Assembly: GCA_030512295.1 (NCBI GenBank)
Contig: JAULSR010000002.1
Span: 8,246,001-8,310,000 of the forward strand
Length of the DNA: 64,000 bases
Source: Bombardia bombarda
Lineage: Eukaryota > Ascomycota > Sordariomycetes > Sordariales > Lasiosphaeriaceae
Direction of reading: 5' to 3'
How positions within the stretch are numbered: the stretch's first letter is position 1; each line of letters opens with the position of its first letter. The notes beneath the pieces are model-generated. The model worked only from the letters and a program-made list of their open reading frames with translations. It did not search any database and was not told where the DNA came from. The position numbers and the translations under genes are program-made. Positions 1-11,142 of the stretch are shown one piece after another.

Positions 1-2130
1 CCGACTCCTCCAAGCAGGAAATTGACGCATCATGGGCTCTTTTTATCCTCATCATGCTACTGATCGTGGCCTTCTTCACGAGCTACATAACGCAGCTGAG
101 AAAGATCACTGCTGTCCACGAAACAGTCATCTCCATTTTTACCGGTAAGCCCAACATTTGCGCCTGTCCTCTTCCTCCTCCTCCCTCCCGTCTTTGTCTT
201 GGGCTGACAATAACCTCCTACCCCTTTTCCAGGAATGACCGTCGGCCTGATACTGCGCGTCACCGCCGGCGACTCGATCCGCGACCTGGTCAGCTTCGAC
301 TACCAGATATTCTTCAACCTCCTGCTGCCGCCCATCATCCTCTCATCCGGCTATGAGCTCCACCAGGCCAACTTCTTCCGCAACATCGGCACCATCCTGA
401 CCTTTGCCTTCGCCGGAACCTTTATATCCGCCGTCGTGATCGGCAGCATCCTCTGGCTCTACACGCGGATCCCCCTGGAAGGCATCGATCTGTCGTGGAG
501 AGACGCCATCTCGGTCGGCGCGACCCTGTCGGCTACCGATCCCGTCACCATCCTGGCCATCTTCAACTCGTACAAGGTCGACCCCAAGCTGTACACCATC
601 ATCTTTGGCGAATCGATCCTGAACGATGCTATTGCCATTGTCATCTTCGAGTCGGCGCAGAAATCGGACACGACGGGCAAGTCGATTGGGATCTGGAGCC
701 TGTTCCATGGCATCTGGTACTTTTTGACCGAGTTCTTTGGCAGCTTGGCCATCGGCGCTGGCGTCGGTATCCTGGCCGCGCTCGGGTTGAAGTACACTTA
801 TCTCAGGCGGTACCCAAAGATGGAGAGCTGTATTATTGTGCTGATTGCCTACGCTACCTATTTCTTCTCGCAGGCCGTCAAGATGTCTGGTAAGTGGTCG
901 TCTGACATCTGCACTCCCTCCCCTAGTTCTCGGTTTCTTCTGTATCCGAGGATTTCATCTAATTATTCTTGATAAATAGGCATTGTGTCGTTGCTTTTCT
1001 GCGGAATCACACTCAAGCATTACGCCTACTTTAACATGTCGCGACGGACCCAGTTGACGACTAAATACCTGTTTCAAGTTCTTGCGCAGTTGTCAGAGAA
1101 CTTTATCTTCATCTACCTTGGTCTGTCGTTGTTCACGGAAAAGGACCTGGTTTATCAGCCACTTTTCATCATCGTCACCGTACTGGCCGTATGTTCAGCA
1201 AGATGGATGGCCGTGTTCCCCCTTTCAAGGGCCATTAACTGGTTTATCCGCTACCGTGCCCGCCGCGCTGGCAGAGAGCCCACAGATGAGCTCCCGTATA
1301 GCTACCAAGCCATGCTCTTTTGGGCTGGTCTGCGCGGTGCAGTCGGCGTTGCTCTTGCGGCGCTCCTTACGGGCAAGGAAAAGTATGCCCTCAAGGCGAC
1401 TGTGCTTGTCGTGGTCGTCCTCACAGTCATTATATTCGGCGGAACCACAGCTCGTATGCTCGAGATCCTCGGCATCCGCACCGGCGTGGTGGACGAGATT
1501 GACTCGGACGACGAGTTTGATATTGAAGCGATCACTGGCGGAGGAGGCTTCGTGAAGCGCTCGGGCACTGGGATTGGATACAATCCTCGTGGCGGCGGCG
1601 GCGGTCGGGGGTCGGGGTCGGCTTTACCGCTCGATAGCGTCGGCGGGAGCAGTAATGGTCGGACTGGCAGCGCAGATAGGAACGGTTGGGCATCGGGACA
1701 CAGGTCGCCGAACCTCATACCTCGACCGTCGAGCCGAAACCTGAAGGGTTCGAAAAATGGCGATGACGTGGAGAGATCGGATCTTTTGGGGGCTTCGGGG
1801 AATAACACAGACTCGGAGATTGGCAGCGACATTGATACTTCAGACCTTCCGCCTCCGGCGCCGAGGAGGAGATCGAGCCCCCTGCCGCCTGGAACTATAG
1901 GTGCCGGTGGGGAAGGAAGCTCCAGCGACGGCAGGAATCGCTCGAACCACTCGGCAGAGACAAGTCATCCTCTTACCGCCGGGGCCGCATTTCGGCAACT
2001 CTTTAGCAGCGAGGATCCGTCGGCTCTGTTCAGGCAGCTTGACGAAGACTATATTAAGCCTACGCTGCTCCTAGATGGAGGCGGCGGAGGCCGCAGCAGC
2101 GGGCATGGAGGCAGTGGCGGTGCGGTATGA
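1..2130 (+). CDS. nhx1: Endosomal/vacuolar Na+(K+)/H+ exchanger, NHX1/NHE family (5' partial)
   Basis: Electroneutral cation/proton antiporter that, in this family, sits in late endosome or vacuole membranes and sets luminal pH and cation storage. The model is join(<3..144,233..889,980..2130): introns 145-232 and 890-979 have GT-AG ends, and the visible coding part is 650 codons including the stop. The first exon runs off the left edge, so the true start is missing. Family signatures are visible: the amiloride-site-like FFNLLLPPII (about 310-340), ATDPVTILAIF (about 535-565), GESILNDAIAIVIF (about 607-648) and WAGLRGAVGVALA (about 1320-1360), among many hydrophobic segments. The last roughly 210 residues are a hydrophilic Gly/Ser-rich tail with acidic patches, longer and less conserved than the transport domain, probably cytosolic and regulatory. 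Family assignment is secure; the compartment is inferred from the family. Confidence 0.95.
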
Positions 2131-3362
2131 TGTGGCTTGGTTTCTTTGATAAAAGAGAAAACCGGGTCGAATGTTGTATTTGCATTGCCTGCCGTGTATA
2201 CAGCTTTTTTTTTTCTTTTTTTTTCGCGGGTTCATTTAACACTTATTGTTCGATTTTGTTTTTCTTTTTACAAGGACGGCGGGCATGAATGGCGTTTGGG
2301 TTGGGCAAAGATTTGGAGGCCTTTTTCATGGTTGGCCTAGGTAGGATGGATGCTTAGGTAGAGATGAGAGACCTTGTATAATCAACAATATCTAGACCAG
2401 AAATGACTGGATGTAACGTCGTTGATCATTCTATTATTGTTATTCAGATAGTAGCAATATTGGGCTTCTATTGTTTCCCTTTACCCATGTTTTAGTAGTA
2501 ATGACCTCAGAATATGCGGACTGATTCAATAATAGTAGCATACTTACACTAGACTTAGTCCCTGAATGTGGCGTAAGCCCGATAGTTCCTCCACCATGCC
2601 CATTTATCAAGTACGCCATCTCTGAGTGACCGAGACACTTCGGGATGAACACTCGAGTAGGAAAACGAAAGAGGTCCACAGGCTTCAATCTGATATAAAT
2701 CTTACATGTATCTACCGACTTTTGAAAATGCTGACTGACTGCAATAGGCAACATTCAGCAACTCATCTTGTGATGTACAAAATGCTCGAGAACGCCCGAG
2801 TGGGTTGTGGACTATCTTACCTGACTGGATTCCACAACATGCCCTAGGAGAGTCGGTGTTGACAGGCCTTGGGTGATTCCCTACTCCAGTCTACCCCGGA
2901 TTTTCACACGCATTATACGTCTTACTGGAGTTTTAGGTCGTGCGCCAGGGTCACTTTATATCAACCTAAGTATCTCAGTTTCGGAAACGCTTGTTAGTAA
3001 CACCGCATATCTAGTGAATTTGTAGTTTACGATGAACCTGCATGCTATAACGATTTGTATAGAGTAGATCTATAGGGTTCGTATAGGTAGGTAGGCTCGG
3101 TAGGCTCCCCGGACTCGTGTAGATTAGACCACCCGGATCCGGATCCGGACAGATTATTAGATAAGATGATCGACTATGCGCGCTTACTGACGATCGATCA
3201 GCCTATATTCTAAGCTGATCCGGGACTCGGCTCTGACTTACAGAGACAAAGCCAGCAGCAGACTTGTTATATATCAAAGAATAGTTGAACCGACATGTCC
3301 AAGCTACTAGAACTAGACATAGGCTCTCATCGAGTAAACCAAACGTTCTGATAAACCCTCTC
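2131..3362. other. Intergenic region, TA-rich in part
   Basis: No convincing gene. 2131-2400 is probably the 3' region of the exchanger. 2400-3250 is lower in GC than its surroundings and rich in TA dinucleotides, with short GGATCC- and TAGG-type repeats near 3085-3150. It may be a decayed repeat; no terminal repeats or protein remnants were found. Confidence 0.5.
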
Positions 3363-4529
3363 ATGATGCTCATTTCACTCACAACCGCCAAGGCAGCTTT
3401 GGGTGCCCTAGTGGGTGGCTTAGTTACACTCAGGGCAAGCACTGATCGGCAGGAGGTACAGACACATCCAGAATTGACAAGACTATCACAGCGCGAGCGC
3501 AAACTCACTTCTCCTTCTCCTCAGGTAGACAACTGCTCAAGAAAGGCCGCTGTCGTCGTCAACACAGTCTCCAACCAGACCATCGGGGACCGGACGTACA
3601 AGGTGTTTATCCCCCCTTCATATTCAAACACAAGAGCCACGCCCGTGATACTCTCATACCACGGGGGCACCAAGACGGCCGACGACCAGCTCGCGCTCGA
3701 TCTGTTGACGACGGCGTTTTTCAACACCGAGTACATCGTAGTGTATCCGTATGGCGTCAATGTGAGTGTGATGGGTTTGTTAGCAACGGCCCTCACCCCC
3801 CTCAGACACACACAATATATATATCTGACTTGACTCCCACCAGAAAACATGGCAAGGCGTCCCCCACGTCACCACCGACGACCTCGCCTTCACCGCCGCC
3901 ATCCTCGACCAGCTCCAGCACGACTACTGCGTCGACGCGTCTCGCATCTTCGCGACCGGCAAGAGCCAGGGCGGCGGCTTCGTCGGCCAGCACCTCGCCT
4001 GCGACCCGACCCTCTCACAGCGCATCGCCGCCTTTGCCCCCGTCTCAGGCGCGTTTTATATCGACGATGAAGAGTGCAGCAGCCCGTCAACGATAGAGAT
4101 CAAACCGTGCAGCCCCGGCCGCGACGACGTGCCCATGCTCGAGTTCCACGGCGGCGCCGACGACACGATCCCGTACTTTGGCGGGCCCCGCCGCGGGGCG
4201 TGTCTGCCGGGGATTCCGCACTGGATCGAGGCGTGGGCGGGGAGGGATGGGTTGGATGGGGGGATGAATAAGAGTTGGGCGTTGACGGGGGAGGCGACGG
4301 TTTATACGTTTGGGGATAGGGATGGGGATGGGGATGGGGATGGGGAGGAGGGGGGTTTGGGTTGGTGGCGCATGTGTATGATGGGGATGCGGTGGGACAT
4401 GACTGGCCGGCGACGGTGAGGAATGCGGATTCGAAGGAGCATGGGGATCGGCCGGCTTCGTTCAATGCGTCGAGTGTGATTTTGGAGTTTTTTGGGAGGC
4501 ATGCGTTGACGGGGACAGGTGCTAGGTGA
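3363..4529 (+). CDS. Secreted esterase, feruloyl-esterase/LpqC-like (CE1-type), frameshifted near 4350
   Basis: Alpha/beta-hydrolase of the polyhydroxybutyrate depolymerase/feruloyl esterase C group, expected to cleave esters in plant cell-wall polymers outside the cell. ATG 3363 opens a short hydrophobic, signal-like leader. A GT-AG intron at 3762-3843 is clear. A second possible intron, 3411-3524 (114 nt, frame-preserving), would remove a low-complexity stretch after the leader. The nucleophile motif GKSQG is at about 3957-3971, a GADD acid region at about 4150-4165 and the HDWP histidine region at 4398-4409. The histidine part lies in a different frame from the nucleophile: after a GGGGAT minisatellite (4316-4345) and a G6 run (4350-4355) the frame moves by one, as if one base were missing. 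Without it the protein would end at 4419 and lose the catalytic His. Either a homopolymer error or a real inactivation. The exact substrate is not known. Confidence 0.82.
4316..4345 (+). repeat. GGGGAT hexanucleotide minisatellite inside the esterase gene
   Basis: About five GGGGAT-type units encode a Gly-Asp run between the acid and histidine parts of the esterase. It sits directly before the frame break. Confidence 0.8.
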
Positions 4530-5339
4530 TAGGAGAGTAGGAAGAAACGGTCTAGTCCGCACCTAAACATTTACCTACCGTAGGCTGATGTATAAGGTTA
4601 GTCGACCGGACCGATGATGAAGGTTGTTTTTGAAGAGAGTTTGGAAGTTTGATTGTCAGTTATACGACGTTGGATATAGTCGGGCCGCCGGGCGTGGAGA
4701 GTTTGGGAATCCTTCGTGGGTGCCACGCCAGCATAATGTCTTGTTATATCTAAGTATATAAGAAGATGCTACACATAGCTTTATGGGAGGTGAAGAGACT
4801 AAAACAAGCACCGCCCGATTCTGACGACGCCGAGGCCAATGCAAACAAGCGCTGGCCAGCGAAAGCAGCGGCTGAACCGCTGTATTTGTGGCGGAGCCGA
4901 GAGCCACCAATTCGGTAACATTATCTTCAGGCGGTGGGGCCGCCTACACAGGGCGCCCAGGCGCTGCCGCGGGGTTATTCCTTCCATCCATTCTAGCCTC
5001 CATCCAGTCCATATCGACCGCTGCCCGTGCCGCTGCCGCCTGCACCTGCCTGCGCCTGCTGGGGATCGGGTGGGCATGATGCGGCAGGCTGGTCCCGTCC
5101 CAGTCTCCAGTCTCCAGTCTCCAGTCTCTCAGTCTCGCCTTCCATATTCCTTACTTTCACCTTTTCACCTCAGCTGTCAGCCCTACCTATCTATGCCTGA
5201 AAGTCATCTTTTGCCTTGTATTCGTGTCTGTCCCGAATACTATACAACATCCCCCTTGCTGATGAACACTGTTCCAATAACACATCCATCACTCTTCAAA
5301 ACATACCCTCTACCCGTCTAGACTAGCTGTAGTGCGAGG
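4530..5339. other. Intergenic region
   Basis: Between the esterase stop and the next start. 5095-5140 has a run of direct CAGTCTC-type repeats, and 5140-5330 is pyrimidine-rich, as expected for the promoter and leader of the gene at 5340. No gene seen. Confidence 0.5.
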
Positions 5340-7034
5340 ATGCTCGACGAGAACCTCCCCACGTTCCGCTACAAGCCTTCCTCTGACAACCCTCTCTCCA
5401 CCATCCTATACTTCACCCAGAATGGCACCGACCCGGCAGCCGAGTACGTCCTGCGGCGGGCCGACCCTGCGCTACCCGCCTCGCGCAACAAGTATGCCGT
5501 CGCTCTATGCGACCCCTTCAACACCGCCGTCGTCTACGGCGAGGTGATGGTCGAGCCCCAGTGGTCGCAACCGACCCTCTCGGCCGCTGAGCTCCGAGTC
5601 CAGGCACAAAGCGGCGCGCCGACTCCACCTGCCACCCCCTTAACCCCCGACAGCTTCACCATCCAGCTGTACAACCCCGACCAGAGCGTGACCATCAAGC
5701 TCGTCCCAGGCGGCTGGAACAAGAGCGACAGCTGGGAGTTTGAGATACCAGTGCAGACGTTCCGGATGCCATCGACCAGCGAGCTGGACCGCGAGCACCA
5801 CGGCATCCCGCCGTCCGAGGTCGTCCCGCGCATCATGTTCCGCTGGAAGAAGGACGGCCGGCTGAGCAAGGACGTGACGTGCTACATGTGCGGCAAGAAC
5901 CTGGGCGGCCGCAGGAGCAAGGAGCCAGACATCACCATCGCCCTGTTCAAGGCCGCCAAGGAGAGCGTCGTCACAGTCTACGAGCCAAACCTGCGCCGCG
6001 TCGAGGTGGAGGACACGAAGGGGCTCGAGCTTGTGCTCCTGCTCGGCGCCGAGATCATCAAGGACCTGTACCTCACGCCGAAACAGGACGTGTTTAACAT
6101 GCAAGGTGGCGGTGGGCCGCTGGCCATGACACCAAACGGAGGAGGCAGGAGGAAGAACTCGCGGCCCACCTCTTCCTCTCCACCGCTCGCCATGTCAGGA
6201 GCACTGGGCAACATCCCTCCCAGCACAAGCCCCCCCCGGACTCGCCCCCACGCCTCCTCATCACCTTCCGCCATGTACAACAACAATAACACCACCACGG
6301 CGGCACACGCAATCCCGCCTGCAGCAGCAGCAGCTGACATCGACGCCGAAACGCGCCGGCTGCAAGCCATGGTCGAGCGCGAAGAGCGCGAGGAGCGCGA
6401 GAGGCGTGAGAAGCGCGAGCGCGCCGAGCAGAAGCGCATCAAGAAGATGCTCGAGGAGGAGGACAAGGAGCGCCGTCGGCGCGAGGCAGAGATTGCAAAG
6501 GAGACGGAGCGGCTGCGCAAGAAATACACCACCGGTGGAGGAGGAGGACAGGACGCCAACGGCCCCCCGCTACCGCCGAGGACCACCCCGCAAACTCAGC
6601 CGGCCGTTCCGCAGCTTTTCCAGCCGCAGCCGCAGCAGCAGCCGTACTTTCCCCCGCCGCCGCCGCCACACCAGCAGCATCAGCAGCATGGTTTAGGTCC
6701 GTGGTCGACTAGCCATAATTCTCCCGCTCTGCCGCCTAGGCCGGTTAGTGCCGGGCCGGGGAGCGGGAGTGGGGGTCCCTTTAACTGCTCGACGCTGAAT
6801 ACGCTTTGGAATGGGCCCGGGGGTAGTGGGAATCCGGCTCCGCCGCCGCATCTAGTTCAGCAGCCGCGGGTGTCGACGGGACGGCGGAGGCAGGGGAGTG
6901 GTGGCGGTGGTGGAGGGGGGTTGTATATGCCGGACCAGCAGGGAATGAGGTTTAGTGGGAGTGCTGTTGGGGGGATGGGAGGAGAGGAGGAGAAGAGGGA
7001 TAAGTTGAGGAAGAAGAGGAGTATGCATTGGTGA
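5340..7034 (+). CDS. Conserved fungal protein of unknown function with coiled coil and Pro/Gly-rich tail
   Basis: Intron-free reading frame of 564 aa. I do not recognise the family by name. The first roughly 250 residues look like a folded domain: evenly mixed composition, tryptophans, and a CYMCGK cysteine pair at about residues 181-186. The part between about 95 and 150 contains a Thr/Pro-rich insertion. Residues about 335-393 are a highly charged Glu/Arg/Lys helix, almost certainly a coiled coil. The rest is low-complexity Pro, Gln and Gly, ending in a basic tail. This layout of a globular head, coiled coil and disordered tail suggests a scaffold or adaptor, but that is inference only. Codon choice (strong third-position G/C) supports real coding through to the stop. 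Confidence 0.85.
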   Translation: MLDENLPTFRYKPSSDNPLSTILYFTQNGTDPAAEYVLRRADPALPASRNKYAVALCDPFNTAVVYGEVMVEPQWSQPTLSAAELRVQAQSGAPTPPATPLTPDSFTIQLYNPDQSVTIKLVPGGWNKSDSWEFEIPVQTFRMPSTSELDREHHGIPPSEVVPRIMFRWKKDGRLSKDVTCYMCGKNLGGRRSKEPDITIALFKAAKESVVTVYEPNLRRVEVEDTKGLELVLLLGAEIIKDLYLTPKQDVFNMQGGGGPLAMTPNGGGRRKNSRPTSSSPPLAMSGALGNIPPSTSPPRTRPHASSSPSAMYNNNNTTTAAHAIPPAAAAADIDAETRRLQAMVEREEREERERREKRERAEQKRIKKMLEEEDKERRRREAEIAKETERLRKKYTTGGGGGQDANGPPLPPRTTPQTQPAVPQLFQPQPQQQPYFPPPPPPHQQHQQHGLGPWSTSHNSPALPPRPVSAGPGSGSGGPFNCSTLNTLWNGPGGSGNPAPPPHLVQQPRVSTGRRRQGSGGGGGGGLYMPDQQGMRFSGSAVGGMGGEEEKRDKLRKKRSMHW

Positions 7035-7051
7035 GGTATGAGGTTGGGATT

Positions 7052-7070
7052 GGGGGGGGGGGGGGGGGGG
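7052..7070 (+). repeat. G19 homopolymer
   Basis: Uninterrupted run of 19 G, 18 bases after the stop codon of the gene ending at 7034. It could form a G-quadruplex in DNA or in the 3' UTR. Confidence 0.9.
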
Positions 7071-9220
7071 ATTAATGATTTTGTGATGTGTTTGTTATGA
7101 TACCATGGCATGGCGCGGTTTTGTGTTTTTGTTTTTGTTATTTCATTTGCGATGGGATGTGTGTTATGACGGTGTCCCTTTGGGAGCAACTTGGGGCAAT
7201 TCAGCATGATTTGTGACTTATCAGGGATTTCAAGATAATAGTTTAAATATTCTGTGATACTGTCGGTCGGCTGGTTCCAATAGTAAAATGATTAACAGGG
7301 CATGGAAGTTATCTATTGTGGTTGACTAACTATTGTAAGTCACCTATATGTGCGTCTACATAAGTATCTACAGTACCTATTGGTTTATGCACCATTTTTG
7401 CGAGCTGCATCGGTTCCTATCCATTTACTAACTCGCAGGTGACAGCTATGTATGACATGGCAAGGCTCTGGAACAAGAGCAGATGTTGGTTCTTTCTATT
7501 TCTCTCTGTTCGGCTAACAAGGCACATCTCACTCGTATATTGTTTCAACTCCCACATCCTCAACCATCTCGGAGTTTGATTGGGCCTTGGTTTGGCTGTC
7601 AGAGGACTAGCGGACTGTCACCCAGCATGAAATAGGGTTCGTCCATTCCCTCTGGGAAGGAATGTGTGGGGGGGATAAAGGAAAGAGATTCTAGTGTAGA
7701 GACGAGATGAAACGCGAGGTTGAGTTGGGGCTGTATGGTGGCTCGAGTCGACTGTTTCAAATGGTTGAGAGGATTTCTTGGGGGGTTTGTGTTTTGAAAG
7801 GAGGGGTGGTGGATGAGGGGGAGGGGGAAGGAAGCCTTGAAGGCGGCCTCTCTTTCTCTTCAGGACGCGCGTCATAGGTACATGCTACTTTTTTATCTTT
7901 TCTTTTCTTTTTCGTCATTCCCGATGCGCGGGTGAGATATCGGGATCGTGATGGATACCTTCATTGGAAAATTAGAACCGAAAGAGAGGTGTCAAGCGTT
8001 TAACGGCCTTACTTAGGGACGAGGTCGGAAAAGGGGTTGAACTTTAGACTCGAAGTGTAGGCAAGGACAAGGGGCTGTAATGTTCCATTGCTTCCTTTTA
8101 CACTCTTCCATCCCGGGGTCTTGGTGTGGAGGGTTGTGTCCTCACTGTCCGTCGTCCGCTGCCGCGGGTAGCAAGAGTTCCGCAGCGGCACGGGAATGAC
8201 GAGGCCCGGGCGAGCAGGCAGAGGAGCCACCGAGGTACTGAATAGGTGAGGTGCAGAGGGTTAATTACCGTAGATTCCTTGCATGTCACCTTGGACAGAA
8301 CAATTCATCTCTTACTACGTGTACCTATGAAGGTATCTCATGGGGTGTTTTTTTGGAAGGAGATTCTGACATGGGTGCCCTATAAGTGAAGCTACACATC
8401 TTGATTGGTCGACGCGTCTAATACCGCGAAGACACGAATAGGCCGCCGTGGAAAGGGATGATCCATGTTCAGCCCAAACAATACCCAGTCGTCGTGGTCT
8501 GAAGATGTTGACACATGGTGAGGGCGGTACTGCCGATGACGACAGAATATAGGAGAGTAATAAACAGCGCAACTACCAGGTAATAAAAAATCCTTCTTGG
8601 TCGGGAATTGTGGTGGTATTTCAATGGACAGCGCGGGGACATTAGTGATAACCAGTCAGTCGTAGCGGGGGCGCTCAGTTCAGGGGAGTCAGGTTGAGTT
8701 GCAGTGGTCGGGATCTGGTGGCTGCTCGGGTGGCTGCCCAGCCTGAAGCCAGCGAAGCGATGGCAAATTTGCCCCATAGGCATCGAGGTACCTTGGCGCT
8801 AGGACCAACTGGGACGATCTGGGCGGCCACGGCCCACCACCAGCGGACAGGCGAGCGGCTACGGCTGCACACAAGAGACCCGTCCGCAATCAACAACCAG
8901 GGCGCACTAACCAGTTAGGTAGTTTAGGTACAGTAAGTACGGAGTACCTCCACCACCTCCACCTAATCCACCTCATTATCCATCGTCCACCCATCGTCCA
9001 CCACCCAGGCAGCCCAGATCGTGTCGAGTCGATCCCGTCTCCCGTCCCCCGTCTCCCGTCGCCAGCACGTTGCTGCCAGCTCCCCTTTTCCGCCGCTGAT
9101 CCTATCTGTTGCTATTGTCCTGTACGAGCTTATCCATCCCGACACTGCAAAAACAGCGCCCCCAGCCTTCTTGCAGCTTCGCTTCCCACTTTACCAACTT
9201 GTCGCTCCTTACTGTCGCCA

Positions 9221-9248
9221 TCGTCGTCGTCGTCGTCGTCGTCGTCGT
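9221..9248 (+). repeat. TCG trinucleotide repeat in STE50 leader
   Basis: About nine TCG/GTC units, about 280 bases before the STE50 start codon. Confidence 0.85.
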
Positions 9249-9524
9249 TGCTACCGCCGCCCGCCTCCGCTGCCGCCGCTTCTCAATCAAACGACAGCCT
9301 GTTTCCGTATTTGTTCAAAACACCCATCATTTCCGCACCTGCCTCTTCATCCGAACTCGCTTGTAATTAAGGTCCCCCATGTCGACGGCTTAGACGACTA
9401 TTGCCGCCCGCTGCCGGTCTCGAGTCGTCCTCTTGCCTCGACGGCTGCCTCCCTGAACGTTGCGACCTGATATCCCGCATCTTCTCGCAGCCCCGGCTGT
9501 GAGGGCTCTGCACACGGAGCAGCC

Positions 9525-11142
9525 ATGATGAATTTCGGCTCGGGAACCGCCTACGCAGAGTCGGACGCCGACGACGAGTACGAGAGAGACATTCACGGAA
9601 GCTCACCCGTCGACCACACCGATGTCGAGACCTCCCCCATCGACTCGGACCCTCCCTCTAACGAACACACCCCCACATCATATGGCTACCGCTCAAGCGC
9701 CGACCGCCTACCCGAGACAATCATCTCAGAGTGGTCCGCCGAGGAGTGCGCCGATTTTATAGCCACCATTGGCCTACACCAATATTCCGACAGGATCATA
9801 GGTTCGTGTGCACCTCCAATTTTAGTTGCCGTCGCATTTGACTGACACCTTTTACAGAAAATGAAATAGTTGGAGAAGCCCTGGTTGCCCTGCTGCATGA
9901 CGATCTTAAACAAATGGGCATCACAAGTGTCGGCCACCGACTGACCATTTTGAAGTCCGTTTATGATGTCAAGAAAGCCCAGGACGTCCCCATCGAGAGC
10001 GACCACTACATGCCACTCAGTACGTCTTGCTACCAATTGTACTGCCTGCTTGCCTTGACATAGACACACTGTTTATTCTAACACGTCGCTCTTTAGCCGC
10101 TGAAACCGAAGCGCAATCGGCAAACGCGACACTAAAAGACATCAAGCACCTGGTAGAGCAGTTGCGCCTACGGGACGAACGAATAAACCTGTTCGAGCAA
10201 GATTTCCGCAGATTAAGCGACGACTTCAGGAGGTTAAGGGAGGATATGCTGCCAGCCCTCCGGCTGGTCAAGGATGCCCAACAGCCCCTGCCAAATGTCT
10301 CCAACGGCCAGAGCTACGAGAGCAGCTTATCGCCCCCGGCGCCCACACCATCATTATCAGCCGGCGGCCAATCTGGTGGTGGTCTGAAGCGTCAGTACTC
10401 GACAAAGAAGATCATGCTTGGGACAACCCCCAAGACGAGCTCGCCAACATATCTTCAAACGACCCACGACCGTTCAATAGTAGAACAGACCCTAGACCCC
10501 ACCAACGCCGCCGAGAGAGCTGTGCAGTCGTCATCGCACTTGGCGGCCATGAACGGCCAATCCAGCGCGAACACAATATCTCCATCCTACCCGTCTCCGA
10601 ACATGCCATCCCCTACCTCCCCACCCACGACTGGCGGGACAGGCGCTACCCTTGCATCGCGCTCATACCGCGCAGACCAGCCCACACCTTCGAGCCGCTC
10701 CACCTTTTCCGAAAACGACCAATACAGCTCCCGCGGCGACAAGACGAGTGCGCCTCGTCGGATGCAGACACCAGCCCCCGATACTCCCAGCACCGCGAGC
10801 AATGCTTCTGTCGAGATCTTCAAATCCTTCCGCGTGAGCATGGATGACCCATGTTATAAAGTTCTTCCTGCCGCGCTCAAGAAGTACCAAATCAACGCGC
10901 CATGGGACCAGTATGCACTGTACATCGTCTATGGAGACCAGGAGCGATGCTTGGGACTCGAAGAGAAACCGCTCATCCTGTTTAAGCAACTGGATAAGGA
11001 AGGGAAGAAGCCCATGTTTATGCTTAGGAAAACGACGAATGCGCAACTGGACCCTTCGGCCGACGCACCCGGGAGCGCTGGCCTGGGGGCTACGGCTCGC
11101 GGGGCGGCAACAGGGTATGACCCGCCGGGAGGCATCATATGA
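9525..11142 (+). CDS. ste50: Ste50 MAP-kinase pathway adaptor (SAM + Ras-association domains)
   Basis: Adaptor that tethers the MAPKKK Ste11 to upstream Cdc42/Ras-type signals in pheromone, filamentation and osmostress pathways. The model is join(9525..9801,9858..10019,10097..11142), 494 aa; all introns are GT-AG and frame-consistent. The start is the first of two adjacent ATGs (9525, 9528). A SAM domain spans about residues 65-140, split by intron 1, with EWSAEECADFIATIGL at its front. Next comes a charged helical stretch, probably coiled coil, at about 150-195, then a Ser/Pro/Thr-rich linker of about 150 residues with many phosphorylatable sites. The RA domain lies near 10810-11040 (VEIFKSFRVSMDDPCYKVLP onward). 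This domain order and length match fungal Ste50. Confidence 0.93.

Larger units (their letters stand above)
7035..9524. other. Intergenic region and STE50 leader
   Basis: About 2.5 kb with no supported gene. It contains a G19 run (7052-7070) just after the stop of the upstream gene. 8930-9520 is a pyrimidine-rich stretch with CCACC and TCG repeats, consistent with a long promoter/5' leader for the gene starting at 9525. Confidence 0.5.

Noticed and set aside
2440..2754. 104-codon minus-strand frame
   Set aside because: No domain, in low-GC intergenic DNA, atypical codon use.
3411..3524. First intron of the esterase as certain
   Set aside because: The segment keeps the frame whether spliced or not and the donor is weak, so it is only mentioned as possible.
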